Below, in pieces: positions 41,329-48,395 of a stretch of 64,000 bases of DNA (within the stretch, counting starts at the first letter, position 1; each line of letters begins with the position of its first letter). The DNA comes from an uncultured Eubacteriales bacterium. GTDB lineage: Bacteria; Bacillota; Clostridia; Christensenellales; UBA1242. Location of the stretch: the NCBI GenBank assembly GCA_948806215.1, contig CAQIDI010000004.1:57950-121949 (forward strand), given 5' to 3'. A program made the position numbers and the translations under genes. The notes under the pieces were generated by a model. It was given only the letters and a program-made list of their open reading frames with translations, made no database searches and was not told the origin of the DNA.

Positions 41329-41666
41329 CTAATCCAAATAACCGTTACTCCACTGTTTAAGTTGGTTAAAAGCGGATGCAAAATAAGTTCTGGTTCTTGT
41401 TTTTTTAATTCTTTAATTTCCAAATTTTGTTCTCCCCACTCTTCACCTTTAAAAAAGTTAACAATAACTTTTTTTCTTACTAATTCTTTTAGTTTTAAGT
41501 GCAATTCTTTTTTAATAACACCACCAGTTCCGTGCGAACCATAACCGTGAATAACAACCAAAGCATTAACCCCTAGTTTTTCGCTAAGTTCAATTTCTTG
41601 TTCCACCAAAAACACTGCATAACTCGAATTTGGGAAATCCTGCTTAGCATTAATAACGCTAATCAT
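41319..41666 (-). CDS. Smr-domain protein
   Basis: 115 residues, a stand-alone Smr (MutS2 C-terminal) domain. The conserved HGYGSHGTGG loop lies at 40-49, matching the HGxGxG signature; the usual LDLHG at the start of the domain is degenerate (family members of this short type often lack it). Smr domains are nucleic-acid nucleases or binders, recently tied to collided-ribosome rescue in larger proteins; the role of this short form is not known. It overlaps rsmD by eight bases. Confidence 0.75.
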   Translation of the reverse strand: MISVINAKQDFPNSSYAVFLVEQEIELSEKLGVNALVVIHGYGSHGTGGVIKKELHLKLKELVRKKVIVNFFKGEEWGEQNLEIKELKKQEPELILHPLLTNLNSGVTVIWIRKK

Positions 41667-42198
41667 TTTTCACCTTCAAAAAACTAACTTGCATTGTTCC
41701 ATATGTTTTTTGATCAAACAATTCAAAACCAAAAAAATCAAATTGTTTGCCTTTGTTGTGTTCAAAAATAACAAAACCATCGGAAGATAATAAGTTATGT
41801 TTATTTATTAGTTCTAAACTTTGTTCGCCATAGTTAGTGGCATATGGTGGATCTAAAAAGATAATATCAAATTTAACACCTTCAAGGTTTTTTAAAATTT
41901 TATGAAAATCATTTTTAATTATTTTTGCATTCTCTTTTAAAGCATTATTATTTTTTGTTATTAAATTTATTGATTTATCGTTGTTATCACAAATATAAAC
42001 CAACTTTGCACCCCTGCTAAGTGCTTCCAACCCAAAGTTACCAGTACCTCCAAAAAGATCCAACACTGTTGAATCTGGCAAAACAAATTGAATTTTACTA
42101 AATATTGCTTCTTTAACCCTATCTGAAGTTGGACGAATGTTATCTGCTTCAAAAGTTGAAAGAATTCTGCCTTTGTGCTTTCCTGCTATAATTCTCAT
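41659..42198 (-). CDS. rsmD: 16S rRNA (guanine(966)-N2)-methyltransferase RsmD
   Basis: 179 residues from the ATG at 42198 (MRIIAGKHKGRIL, the standard start of the family). SAM motif LDLFGGTGNFGLEALSRGA (46-64) and catalytic DPPY (116-119) are intact. It methylates G966 of 16S rRNA. There is no Shine-Dalgarno sequence before this ATG; instead TATAAT ends six bases upstream, so the message is probably leaderless (see the promoter entry). An in-frame ATG six codons earlier is possible but adds residues absent from the family. Confidence 0.92.
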   Translation of the reverse strand: MRIIAGKHKGRILSTFEADNIRPTSDRVKEAIFSKIQFVLPDSTVLDLFGGTGNFGLEALSRGAKLVYICDNNDKSINLITKNNNALKENAKIIKNDFHKILKNLEGVKFDIIFLDPPYATNYGEQSLELINKHNLLSSDGFVIFEHNKGKQFDFFGFELFDQKTYGTMQVSFLKVKND

Positions 42199-42204
42199 AA
42201 CTAT

Positions 42205-42233
42205 ATTATATAGCATTAATCTTAGTTTTACAA
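42205..42233 (-). promoter_or_regulatory. Promoter giving a leaderless rsmD message
   Basis: Minus-strand TTGTAA (42233-42228), 17-base spacer, TATAAT (42210-42205). The predicted +1 falls on the A of the rsmD ATG at 42198. Confidence 0.55.
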
Positions 42234-42251
42234 ACAAAACTAAATATGCGT

Positions 42252-43334
42252 TTACAGAACTATTCTGTTCATTCTGTCGTATCTAAATTTTAACAATATT
42301 TCATATGGGCTTGTTCCTAAAATGTTGGCATAATGATATGGAGTTAACTCGTAACCACCATTTCTTCCTAATAGCGTAACTTCATCCCCCACGCAAACAT
42401 TTTTTATTTTTGTAACATCTACCATACAAACATCCATACAAATGTTACCAACCACTTTTGCTTTTTTACCATTTATTAAAACTTCTAATTTGTTACTTAA
42501 CCTTCTATCAAAGCCATCGGCATAACCAATTGGTAACACTGCAATTTTTAAATTTTTAGTTGCTGTAAAGGTTCTATCGTAACCAACAGTTTCTCCCGCT
42601 TTAATATTATGCACAAAAACAACCTTGCTTGTTATGCTTAACACAGGTTTTAATTGCATTTTATAGTCCATTTGCCAACCATATAAATTAAATCCACATC
42701 TAACCATTCCGTGATGATAGTTTTTTAACATTAAGGTTGCAAAGCTGTTACAACAATGAATTATTACTCTGTTATCTTTTACATATTTTATAAACTGCAA
42801 AAAACGATTATGTTGGCAAACAATAAATTCCATATCGTTTAGTTTTGTTGCAAAGTGTGTAAACACTCCTTCAAGCACTATGTTAAAATTATACTTAATA
42901 AATTTTAAAGCTTTTTTAAAATTGTTAACATTGTTAAAACCAATTCTATTAAGACCGGTATTAACTTTTAAGTGAACTTTAAGTTTGTTATAACCAACAA
43001 TATAAGAAAATAGTTTTAGTTCTTCTAAACTTGTAACTGTAACGCTAACATTATTTTCACTGCACCAAAGCACACATTCCGGATTAACAACACCAACAAT
43101 TAATATTGGTGTTGTTTTATTAAATTTGCGAATATGCTTTGCTTCCAATGCACTAGCAACACCAAAAAAATCGGCATTTTTTAATGCCTTGCAAACATCT
43201 TTTAATCCGTGCCCATAAGCATCGGCTTTAACCATTGCACAAACTTTAACATTTGTTCCAACTAAGTTTTTTATTTGATTAAAATTGTTTTTTAAAATAT
43301 TTGAATCTAATATGTAATTATTAAAATTTTCCAT
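42252..43334 (-). CDS. alr: Alanine racemase
   Basis: 360 residues, PLP enzyme that interconverts L- and D-alanine for peptidoglycan. The PLP lysine is Lys36 in MVKADAYGHG; the second catalytic residue, Tyr252, lies in GETVGYDRTFTA; the C-terminal beta domain has GNICMDVCMVD and GDEVTLLG. An N-terminal TIM barrel and C-terminal beta domain of normal size. Cys is unusually common for the family. It stands alone, ending 18 bases before the rsmD promoter. Confidence 0.95.
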   Translation of the reverse strand: MENFNNYILDSNILKNNFNQIKNLVGTNVKVCAMVKADAYGHGLKDVCKALKNADFFGVASALEAKHIRKFNKTTPILIVGVVNPECVLWCSENNVSVTVTSLEELKLFSYIVGYNKLKVHLKVNTGLNRIGFNNVNNFKKALKFIKYNFNIVLEGVFTHFATKLNDMEFIVCQHNRFLQFIKYVKDNRVIIHCCNSFATLMLKNYHHGMVRCGFNLYGWQMDYKMQLKPVLSITSKVVFVHNIKAGETVGYDRTFTATKNLKIAVLPIGYADGFDRRLSNKLEVLINGKKAKVVGNICMDVCMVDVTKIKNVCVGDEVTLLGRNGGYELTPYHYANILGTSPYEILLKFRYDRMNRIVL

Positions 43335-43447
43335 ACTATGTTATATTATTTTAAGTTTTTTTTAGTTAACAAAAAACTATTAACACAAAATTATAATTGC
43401 ATAATTATGCATATATTTGCATTAAACAAATATTTTAATAAATAAAA

Positions 43448-43476
43448 AATAGCCACGGAGTAAAGCCGTGGTTATT
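43448..43476 (-). terminator. Terminator of the dut-methyltransferase operon
   Basis: AATAGCCACGG / CCGTGGTTATT (one G-U pair) with a T6 run on the minus strand. Confidence 0.75.
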
Positions 43477-43543
43477 ACTTTTGCATAATATGTTTAATTT
43501 ATTTATAATTGCATAAAAATAACTAATAAATTATTTCAAATTA

Positions 43544-44296
43544 TTATTTTTGAAGCACAAAAACAGTGTCGTTTAAGTTGTTAGTGCGTTCTCCAATAAC
43601 AATTTTAAATCCAATTTTTTTAACATTATCAAACATCCAATCGCGTGAAACAGGATAAATTCCATCACGAGCAACAGCATATTCAACTTGTTTTTTAGTT
43701 TTTTCTCTAGTTGCGTTTTGAAGATTTAGTGCATATTTAACTTGCTCATCGCTAAGGCCTGATAAGCAATTCCAATAAGCATCCTTACTGCTGTTATAAT
43801 AAATGTTTTCAAATTGATTTTTAACATTTTCTTTTGATGCTTTAGTATCTATAAAAGTATCGCCAATAATAATGTATGCACCCTTTTGCATTTTTTCGTA
43901 AAGTTCTTTTAAGAAATTAAATTTATTTGTATTTGGGTCTTCAATATATTTGAACGAATACATAAGCAAAATTAAGTTACAATTTTTCAAATTAAAGTTA
44001 TTTAACTTTGTTAAATCGCCGTGAACAAAAGTTACATTACGATATTTGTTTTGTTTAAGGCTTTGTTCAATTAATTTTTCTCTAACATCAACAGCAACAA
44101 CACTGGTGCGCGGATTTTCTTTAGCAAGCCTTATGCTTGTTGCACCACTACCAGAACCAAACTCTATCATATAGTTTGGCTTAACAAAACCAACAAGTTT
44201 TGAAATAACATCTTGCATTGTTTTGTAGCTTTGCGAATCCCCAATTAAAAGTTTAAATTCTTCATCGTTATTAAATAAATAATTTTCGTTTCTCAT
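43544..44296 (-). CDS. Class I SAM-dependent methyltransferase, substrate unknown
   Basis: 250 residues. Motif I is MIEFGSGSGATSIRLA (43-58), followed by VVAVDVRE (motif II) and VTFVHGDL (motif III), the fold of a Rossmann methyltransferase. No nucleic-acid-binding or family-specific motif lets me name a substrate. It begins 13 bases after the dut-like gene and shares a terminator with it, so the two are one operon. Confidence 0.7.
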   Translation of the reverse strand: MRNENYLFNNDEEFKLLIGDSQSYKTMQDVISKLVGFVKPNYMIEFGSGSGATSIRLAKENPRTSVVAVDVREKLIEQSLKQNKYRNVTFVHGDLTKLNNFNLKNCNLILLMYSFKYIEDPNTNKFNFLKELYEKMQKGAYIIIGDTFIDTKASKENVKNQFENIYYNSSKDAYWNCLSGLSDEQVKYALNLQNATREKTKKQVEYAVARDGIYPVSRDWMFDNVKKIGFKIVIGERTNNLNDTVFVLQK

Positions 44297-44309
44297 AATT
44301 CTATTTTCC

Positions 44310-44765
44310 TTATTTTAATGTGCTACCAAAACCACCAGTTCTAACTGCTGTTGGCTTAACTTCGTTTTCAGTAACCAAAAATTTTTGAAACCAGCATTGC
44401 CCTATTTTATCGCCACGCTTAATAACATAATCGTTACTGCTATGGTTATAAAGCATATATCCTAAGTTACCATCGTTACTTTCGTTATCGACATAATCGC
44501 TTTCAATAACACCTATGCCTTGAGCCAAAATAATTCCGTTTTTACCCATTTTAGAAGTTGTTGCTAAAAACAACGCTTCATCATCATAAAAATAAGCTTT
44601 AACATTTGTAAAAATTAATTGAGTTTCACCCGGTTTAACAACTGTATCAATTGGCGAAAACACATCGTAAGCAACCGATGTTTTTGTTGCTCTAAATGGC
44701 ATTTTAATTTCTGCTTCTTTATCGTAACATCTAAGTTCCTTTTTTACTGGTTCAAATTTTCTCAT
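44310..44765 (-). CDS. dut: dUTPase-family protein
   Basis: 151 residues, trimeric dUTPase fold. Motif 1 is TSVAYDVFSP (usual AGYDLYAA), motif 2 TTSKMGKNGIILAQGIG (S-x-x-x-x-x-G), motif 3 GVIESDYVDNES with a longer loop than usual, and motif 5 RTGGFGSTLK, which closes over the active site. It should hydrolyse dUTP to dUMP and pyrophosphate, keeping uracil out of DNA. Motif 1 and the motif 3 insertion depart from the consensus, so a related deoxynucleotide such as dCTP is possible. Confidence 0.82.
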   Translation of the reverse strand: MRKFEPVKKELRCYDKEAEIKMPFRATKTSVAYDVFSPIDTVVKPGETQLIFTNVKAYFYDDEALFLATTSKMGKNGIILAQGIGVIESDYVDNESNDGNLGYMLYNHSSNDYVIKRGDKIGQCWFQKFLVTENEVKPTAVRTGGFGSTLK

Positions 44766-44876
44766 AAGTCCTCACATATAATTAATTATAATTAATTTTA
44801 GCATAGTTAACTTTTTAAGTAAAATTATTGCCTATAATTTATACAAAAATAAAATAACAAACTTAGTTGCTAGTTG

Positions 44877-44905
44877 TTGACAAGTTATAAAATTTATAAT
44901 AGAAT
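44877..44905 (+). promoter_or_regulatory. Promoter of tRNA-Lys
   Basis: TTGACA (44877-44882), 17-base spacer, TAGAAT (44900-44905); predicted start about seven bases before the mature tRNA. Confidence 0.7.
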
Positions 44906-44918
44906 TTAATTGCTTTAT

Positions 44919-44994
44919 GGGCCACTAGCTCAGTTGGTAGAGCAACTGACTCTTAATCAGTGGGTCCAGAGTTCGAGTCTCTGGTGGCCCACCA
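44919..44994 (+). tRNA. tRNA-Lys (anticodon CTT)
   Basis: 76 bases with the CCA encoded. Acceptor stem GGGCCAC/GTGGCCC, D arm GCTC..GAGC, anticodon stem ACTGA/TCAGT with loop CTCTTAA (anticodon CTT, reads AAG), T arm with GTTCGAGTC. The 3' 45 bases, from the anticodon loop through CCA, are repeated at 54692-54736 and form the left attachment site of the provirus; the gene is left intact by integration. Confidence 0.97.
44950..44994 (+). repeat. attL core
   Basis: 45 bases from the anticodon loop to the CCA end of tRNA-Lys, identical to 54692-54736. The flanking bases differ on both sides, which fixes the core ends. Confidence 0.92.
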
Positions 44995-45051
44995 CTTTAA
45001 AATATTAATAATATCTTTATAAAGCCAAATTATTAATAGTAATAAAAATTT

Positions 45052-45089
45052 GAGTATTTTAGCAATATTGTTAAAATACTCTTTTTTTT
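45052..45089 (+). terminator. Terminator downstream of tRNA-Lys, carried by the provirus
   Basis: GAGTATTTTA / TAAAATACTC with a further pairable CAAT/ATTG inside, then eight T on the plus strand. It sits in provirus DNA just past attL, so it now ends the tRNA transcript; on the minus strand it follows the integrase gene with only a weak T-run. Confidence 0.8.
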
Positions 45090-45098
45090 GTAATTTTT

Positions 45099-45122
45099 TA
45101 TGGGTACTAAATATGGGTACTA
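45099..45122. promoter_or_regulatory. Integrase arm-type site, left
   Basis: Two tandem copies of TATGGGTACTA separated by AA, overlapping the integrase stop codon. The same 24 bases recur at 54620-54643 inside the right end, as expected for integrase arm-binding sites. Confidence 0.65.
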
Positions 45123-46091
45123 AATTTTAACTATATAATAATTATTATTATATAATTTTATTAATTCTTCTTTTTTTATGCTATTATCTAAATTTGTATA
45201 AATATTTAGTGTTGTTTGTATGTCTTTATGCCCCATAAATTCTTGCAAATGTTTTATTGGTGTTTCTAAATAATAATTATTTGTTGCATATGTATGTCTA
45301 GTTGTATGCAAACTTTTATTTAAAATATTGTTTTCTTTTAAAAACATTGTAAATTGTTTCGAAATATAATCTGTATTTATTTTTTTGTTAATTGTTTCTT
45401 TTATTAATTCTATAGTTTTTGTTGTTAGACTTATAGTTTTAATTTCATTGTCACTTTTTTCTTTGACTACTTTTATATAATTTTCATTTATTTCAATAAT
45501 TTGATTTATTTCATTTTTTCTTAATCCGGTTAATAAATAAATTAATATTATATTTTTTAATGGTTCTTTTAATTTTTCTAATATTAATTTTTGCTCGTTA
45601 AATGTAAATGATAGTTTGTTTGTTTTTATTTTTTTATCTTTAACTACTGCTTTTAAAGGATTAATTTTTATTAAGCCTATATCTTGTGCTTTTTGTAATA
45701 CTGCATTTAAATATAAAAATATAATTTCCTTTGTTCTACTTTTTGAATATTGGTTAAAAAATTCTTGTAAAATTTGTGAATTAATATTTTTTAATTTTAT
45801 ATTACCTAAATGTTTTATAATGTGATTTTTTAAGTAACTTAATATTTCGTTATATGTTTTTTCTTTTACAAATGGTTTTTTAAAATTTTCTAACCAATAT
45901 ATTGACCATTGGTTTAAATTATCAAAATTATAAATGATATTATTATTTATTGTTTCTTTTATTTCTTTTAATTTTTGTATTTTCTTTTTACTTAATTCTT
46001 TTAAGTTTTCTGAGTAAACGGAATAGTATTTTTTATTGTAATAAAATCTACATTCATAAATTCCATTTGTTCTTTTTCTTATACTTGACAT
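45120..46091 (-). CDS. int: Tyrosine site-specific recombinase (provirus integrase)
   Basis: 323 residues. N-terminal arm-binding beta domain (MSSIRKRTNGIYECRFYYN), core-binding helical domain (about 60-155), and catalytic domain with the full set Arg191 (LLTGLRKNE), His262 and Arg265 (HTTRHTYAT), His288 (FMGHKD) and the nucleophile Tyr298 (LNIYTN). It integrates and probably excises the provirus at the tRNA-Lys 3' end next door. The start at 46091 is supported by AAGGAAG eight bases upstream, although the frame stays open further upstream (see 46092-46290). Oriented towards attL and part of the leftward repressor operon. Confidence 0.95.
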   Translation of the reverse strand: MSSIRKRTNGIYECRFYYNKKYYSVYSENLKELSKKKIQKLKEIKETINNNIIYNFDNLNQWSIYWLENFKKPFVKEKTYNEILSYLKNHIIKHLGNIKLKNINSQILQEFFNQYSKSRTKEIIFLYLNAVLQKAQDIGLIKINPLKAVVKDKKIKTNKLSFTFNEQKLILEKLKEPLKNIILIYLLTGLRKNEINQIIEINENYIKVVKEKSDNEIKTISLTTKTIELIKETINKKINTDYISKQFTMFLKENNILNKSLHTTRHTYATNNYYLETPIKHLQEFMGHKDIQTTLNIYTNLDNSIKKEELIKLYNNNYYIVKI

Positions 46092-46290
46092 ATTTAAATC
46101 TTCCTTTTTAGTAAAATTTAAATTGTCTTTATTACGATTTATAAAATTAGCGATATTTAATTTTATTAAGTTCCCATTAGTATTATAATTTATTTTATAA
46201 TTTTCGTTTTGATAATCAATATACCCTATTAATTTATTAATATTGGTATTAATTTCGTTTAAGTTTTTTTAAATATTCTAAATTAATCAT
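46092..46290 (-). pseudogene. Small frameshifted ORF between repressor and integrase
   Basis: An ATG at 46290 with GGTGAT just upstream begins MINLEYLKK and stops after 12 codons. One base out of frame, past a run of seven A (plus-strand T run 46264-46270), the frame opens as LNEINTNINKLIGYIDYQ and continues without a stop straight into the integrase ATG. Removing one A would give one continuous reading frame of about 66 residues fused to the integrase. Either a homopolymer indel (mutation or sequencing error) or a slippage site. The protein is not recognised; an excisionase would be expected at this place. Confidence 0.45.
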
Positions 46291-46301
46291 AATATCACCG
46301 A

Positions 46302-46652
46302 TTAAAAATTATCTTTAAAATTATTAAATTCTTTATTATATTTATTGCTATCTTGTAACATTGCTTCTAAATAGCCACTTAAACGGTCTTTTTGTTCTTT
46401 ATTTAATAATTTTATTTGTTTAACTAATTCTTTTGTTTCTTGGTCTAAAAAACCAATATCAAATTGATTATTGCATTCTAATATATAATCAGTTGATACA
46501 TTATAAAATTTTGATAGGTTTATTAAAATTTCGTTTGGTAGTTCTCTATTTTCATTTTCATAGCCATTGTATGTCATTAATTTTAAATTTAATTTATCAG
46601 CAACTTCTTGTTGTGTTAATTTATGTTGTTTTCTTAATTCTTTTAATCTCAT
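46302..46652 (-). CDS. Cro/CI-type (Xre) repressor of the provirus
   Basis: 116 residues. Residues 1-60 form a helix-turn-helix (MRLKELRKQHKLTQQEVADK, then TYNGYENENRELPNEILINLSKFYNVSTDYIL), followed by a short helical C-terminal part likely for dimerisation. No protease-type CI domain, so induction must differ from LexA-style autocleavage. Good GGAGG before the ATG. Divergent from the phage genes, with a symmetric operator between the two promoters, as in a lysogeny switch. It probably represses the rightward promoter and its own. Confidence 0.88.
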   Translation of the reverse strand: MRLKELRKQHKLTQQEVADKLNLKLMTYNGYENENRELPNEILINLSKFYNVSTDYILECNNQFDIGFLDQETKELVKQIKLLNKEQKDRLSGYLEAMLQDSNKYNKEFNNFKDNF

Positions 46653-46676
46653 TGTTAACCTCCAAATTTTTATATT

Positions 46677-46705
46677 ATTATAAATTATTAACTTGTATTA
46701 CGCAA
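46677..46705 (-). promoter_or_regulatory. Leftward promoter (repressor-integrase)
   Basis: TTGCGT (46705-46700), 17-base spacer, TATAAT (46682-46677) on the minus strand. The -35 box lies inside the left operator arm. Confidence 0.6.
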
Positions 46706-46745
46706 TATGTTTAAAAAATATATAAAAATATAAACATATTGCGTA
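46699..46745. promoter_or_regulatory. Repressor operator (15-bp inverted repeat)
   Basis: TACGCAATATGTTTA (46699-46713) and its exact complement TAAACATATTGCGTA (46731-46745) with a 17-base AT-rich spacer, placed between the divergent promoters. The left arm covers the leftward -35; the right arm ends seven bases before the rightward -35. Confidence 0.75.
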
Positions 46746-46752
46746 TTTTTGT

Positions 46753-46781
46753 TTGACAATATTACTCATTTTGCTTAATAT
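46753..46781 (+). promoter_or_regulatory. Rightward phage promoter
   Basis: Consensus TTGACA (46753-46758), 17-base spacer, TAATAT (46776-46781). A second inverted repeat, TTGCTTAAT (46771-46779) / ATTAAGCAA (46792-46800), overlaps the -10 and the transcript start and may be another operator or a 5' hairpin. Confidence 0.75.
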
Positions 46782-46812
46782 TTAATTAAGAATTAAGCAA
46801 AGGAGTATAAAA

Positions 46813-47043
46813 ATGGCTAATAAAAACAAAAAAGAAATAAACAATCAAAAATTTAAAGTTGTAACCGCAAATAGAATTTATGATTGTGATATTAAAAAAT
46901 TGAATAATGTTACACAATTCTTTTTAGAAAATAAAGTTCCCTTTAATGTAATTATTGAAAATGAAAATGATTTATTCAATAAAGCATTTAAAGGTGCAAT
47001 TTTGTTTTTGTTAAGTACTTTATTTAAAGGGGGTGATAGTTAA
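46813..47043 (+). CDS. Small early phage protein, unknown function
   Basis: 76 residues, Lys/Asn-rich, first gene behind the rightward promoter with AAAGGAG before its ATG. An N-terminal basic stretch (MANKNKKEINNQKFK) leads into a beta-helix pattern and a weak hydrophobic C-terminus (GAILFLLSTLFKG). Not recognised. Its place suits an early regulator or antirepressor, but that is inference. Confidence 0.65.
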   Translation: MANKNKKEINNQKFKVVTANRIYDCDIKKLNNVTQFFLENKVPFNVIIENENDLFNKAFKGAILFLLSTLFKGGDS

Positions 47044-47133
47044 TTTTTAAATTTACCCCATCTTATCTTTTCCTATAGCAAGATTGACACTTGTAAAAAG
47101 TCAAAAAAATAAATTTAAAAGAAGGTAAAAATT

Positions 47134-47478
47134 ATGTCACAAGAAATTAAAAAAGAAAATGTTAATTATGAAATTGGAATTGATGCAATTCCGCAAACTG
47201 GTTATTTTTTGCAGAGTTCGGTTGGTGAGTTTACTGACGACAAAGGTAAAAAAGTAAATTATGCAAATATACAAATTTTGCAAATTTCTAAAAAAGATAA
47301 AAAACCTAAGGTTGTTAAACTTAAATATTTAAATGGCAAAGAACCTGAACTTGTAAAAGAACTTAGACCATTAGACCGAATTAGGTTTTTAGTTGATTAT
47401 GCAACTCTTGGGGATGACCCAATAGTTTTAGATGTTACGGACATTATAAGCCGTAGTGACTTAGTAGAATTTAAATAA
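47134..47478 (+). CDS. Putative phage ssDNA-binding protein (pV-like)
   Basis: 114 residues, beta-strand-rich with alternating hydrophobic residues and many Lys (GYFLQSSVGEF, VNYANIQILQIS, PKVVKLKYL), ending in an acidic tail. Size, predicted OB-type fold and position between the early gene and the coat genes fit the single-stranded DNA-binding protein that coats inovirus genomes before export. I see no family signature, so this is an inference from context. AGAAGG precedes the ATG. A terminator hairpin follows. Confidence 0.5.
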   Translation: MSQEIKKENVNYEIGIDAIPQTGYFLQSSVGEFTDDKGKKVNYANIQILQISKKDKKPKVVKLKYLNGKEPELVKELRPLDRIRFLVDYATLGDDPIVLDVTDIISRSDLVEFK

Positions 47479-47483
47479 AATTT

Positions 47484-47513
47484 AAAATGGCTAGTTGTAA
47501 TTAGCCATTTTTT
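47484..47513 (+). terminator. Terminator or attenuator between ssDNA-binding and coat genes
   Basis: AAAATGGCTA / TAGCCATTTT, loop GTTGTAAT, then T. Internal to the phage operon, so it probably reduces rather than stops downstream transcription, as internal terminators do in known filamentous phages. Confidence 0.7.
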
Positions 47514-47528
47514 AAAAAAGGAGCAAAA

Positions 47529-47777
47529 ATGCGTAGTTTAAATTTAAACATTGTTAATGATGTTATAACAGCCATTGGTAACTCTATTTTATGGTTATTA
47601 ACACAACTATGGAATGCTGTTATTTGGTTGTTTAAAGATGTTATTTATTCCTTTTTAAAATGGGTTTCTAACGGCTTTGTATGGTTAGTTAGTAACTACC
47701 CTATAACAACTATTTTAATTATAATATGCGTTGTTTTAATCGTTTGCAGATTATGGCATAGTTTTATTAAAAAGTAG
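47529..47777 (+). CDS. Small membrane protein, coat-protein candidate
   Basis: 82 residues, very hydrophobic and Trp-rich. An amphipathic or membrane-skimming half (ILWLLTQLWNAVIWLFKDVI) precedes a clear C-terminal membrane helix (YPITTILIIICVVLIVC) and a basic end HSFIKK. A long helix with a basic C-terminus that can lie along DNA is the plan of filamentous phage coat subunits; no signal peptide is obvious. It could be the major coat protein or a minor tip protein. GGAGC precedes the ATG. Confidence 0.45.
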   Translation: MRSLNLNIVNDVITAIGNSILWLLTQLWNAVIWLFKDVIYSFLKWVSNGFVWLVSNYPITTILIIICVVLIVCRLWHSFIKK

Positions 47778-47784
47778 GTGCAAA

Positions 47785-48384
47785 ATGGAATTAAAAAAAT
47801 ATAAAAATGTTGTTATTTTAGCATTTGCATTTATTATTGGTTTATTTTTATTTTTTGTAATTAAAAATGCTTATACCGATATAAAAAAGCAGATTGAATA
47901 TAACAATTTAAAGCAAGGACAAGAAGTCAATTTTTCATTAGATATAAAAAAATATAATGACAAAGTAGAAATTGAAATACCTGCATTAAATGTAACTAAT
48001 CGAATTGGCTCTCTATTCTTTATATTTTCTAATAATAAATTAGAAAAAGTTATGAGTAATGTTGGTTGGGTTGTTACTGAAGAAGATATTAATAAATTTT
48101 TAAATAATTATTTTAATGTAATAGATAGTTTAAAATCTGAAAATTTATCTATTCCAGATATAAAATTACGATTTAAAGAAAATATCACATATGAACAATT
48201 TTTCTTAGCATTATTAAATAGTGTAAATTATGAAAATTTAGCATTTGATGTTGAAATTTTTTACAATTATTCAATTAACGAATATTTTAATCAATATGAG
48301 TTAATGAAAAATTTAACTTATGAAAAAGTAAAAACGAATGCTTATTTAAATTTTAAAATTATTGCAAAAGATACTAATTTTTAG
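47785..48384 (+). CDS. Membrane-anchored phage protein, unknown function
   Basis: 199 residues. Basic MELKKYK then one membrane span (about 8-27, NVVILAFAFIIGLFLFFVI), so the rest is probably outside the cytoplasm. The outer domain is mixed alpha/beta without recognisable motifs or cysteines. Seven bases after the previous stop and eleven before the next start, so part of one operon of envelope proteins next to the Zot ATPase. A virion or assembly protein is the likely role, from context only. Confidence 0.55.
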   Translation: MELKKYKNVVILAFAFIIGLFLFFVIKNAYTDIKKQIEYNNLKQGQEVNFSLDIKKYNDKVEIEIPALNVTNRIGSLFFIFSNNKLEKVMSNVGWVVTEEDINKFLNNYFNVIDSLKSENLSIPDIKLRFKENITYEQFFLALLNSVNYENLAFDVEIFYNYSINEYFNQYELMKNLTYEKVKTNAYLNFKIIAKDTNF

Positions 48385-48395
48385 GAGATTAATTT

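Noticed and set aside
46250..46680. Plus-strand frames opposite the repressor (46433-46714)
   Set aside because: Shadow frames of low complexity with no ribosome site, crossing the repressor's own start region.
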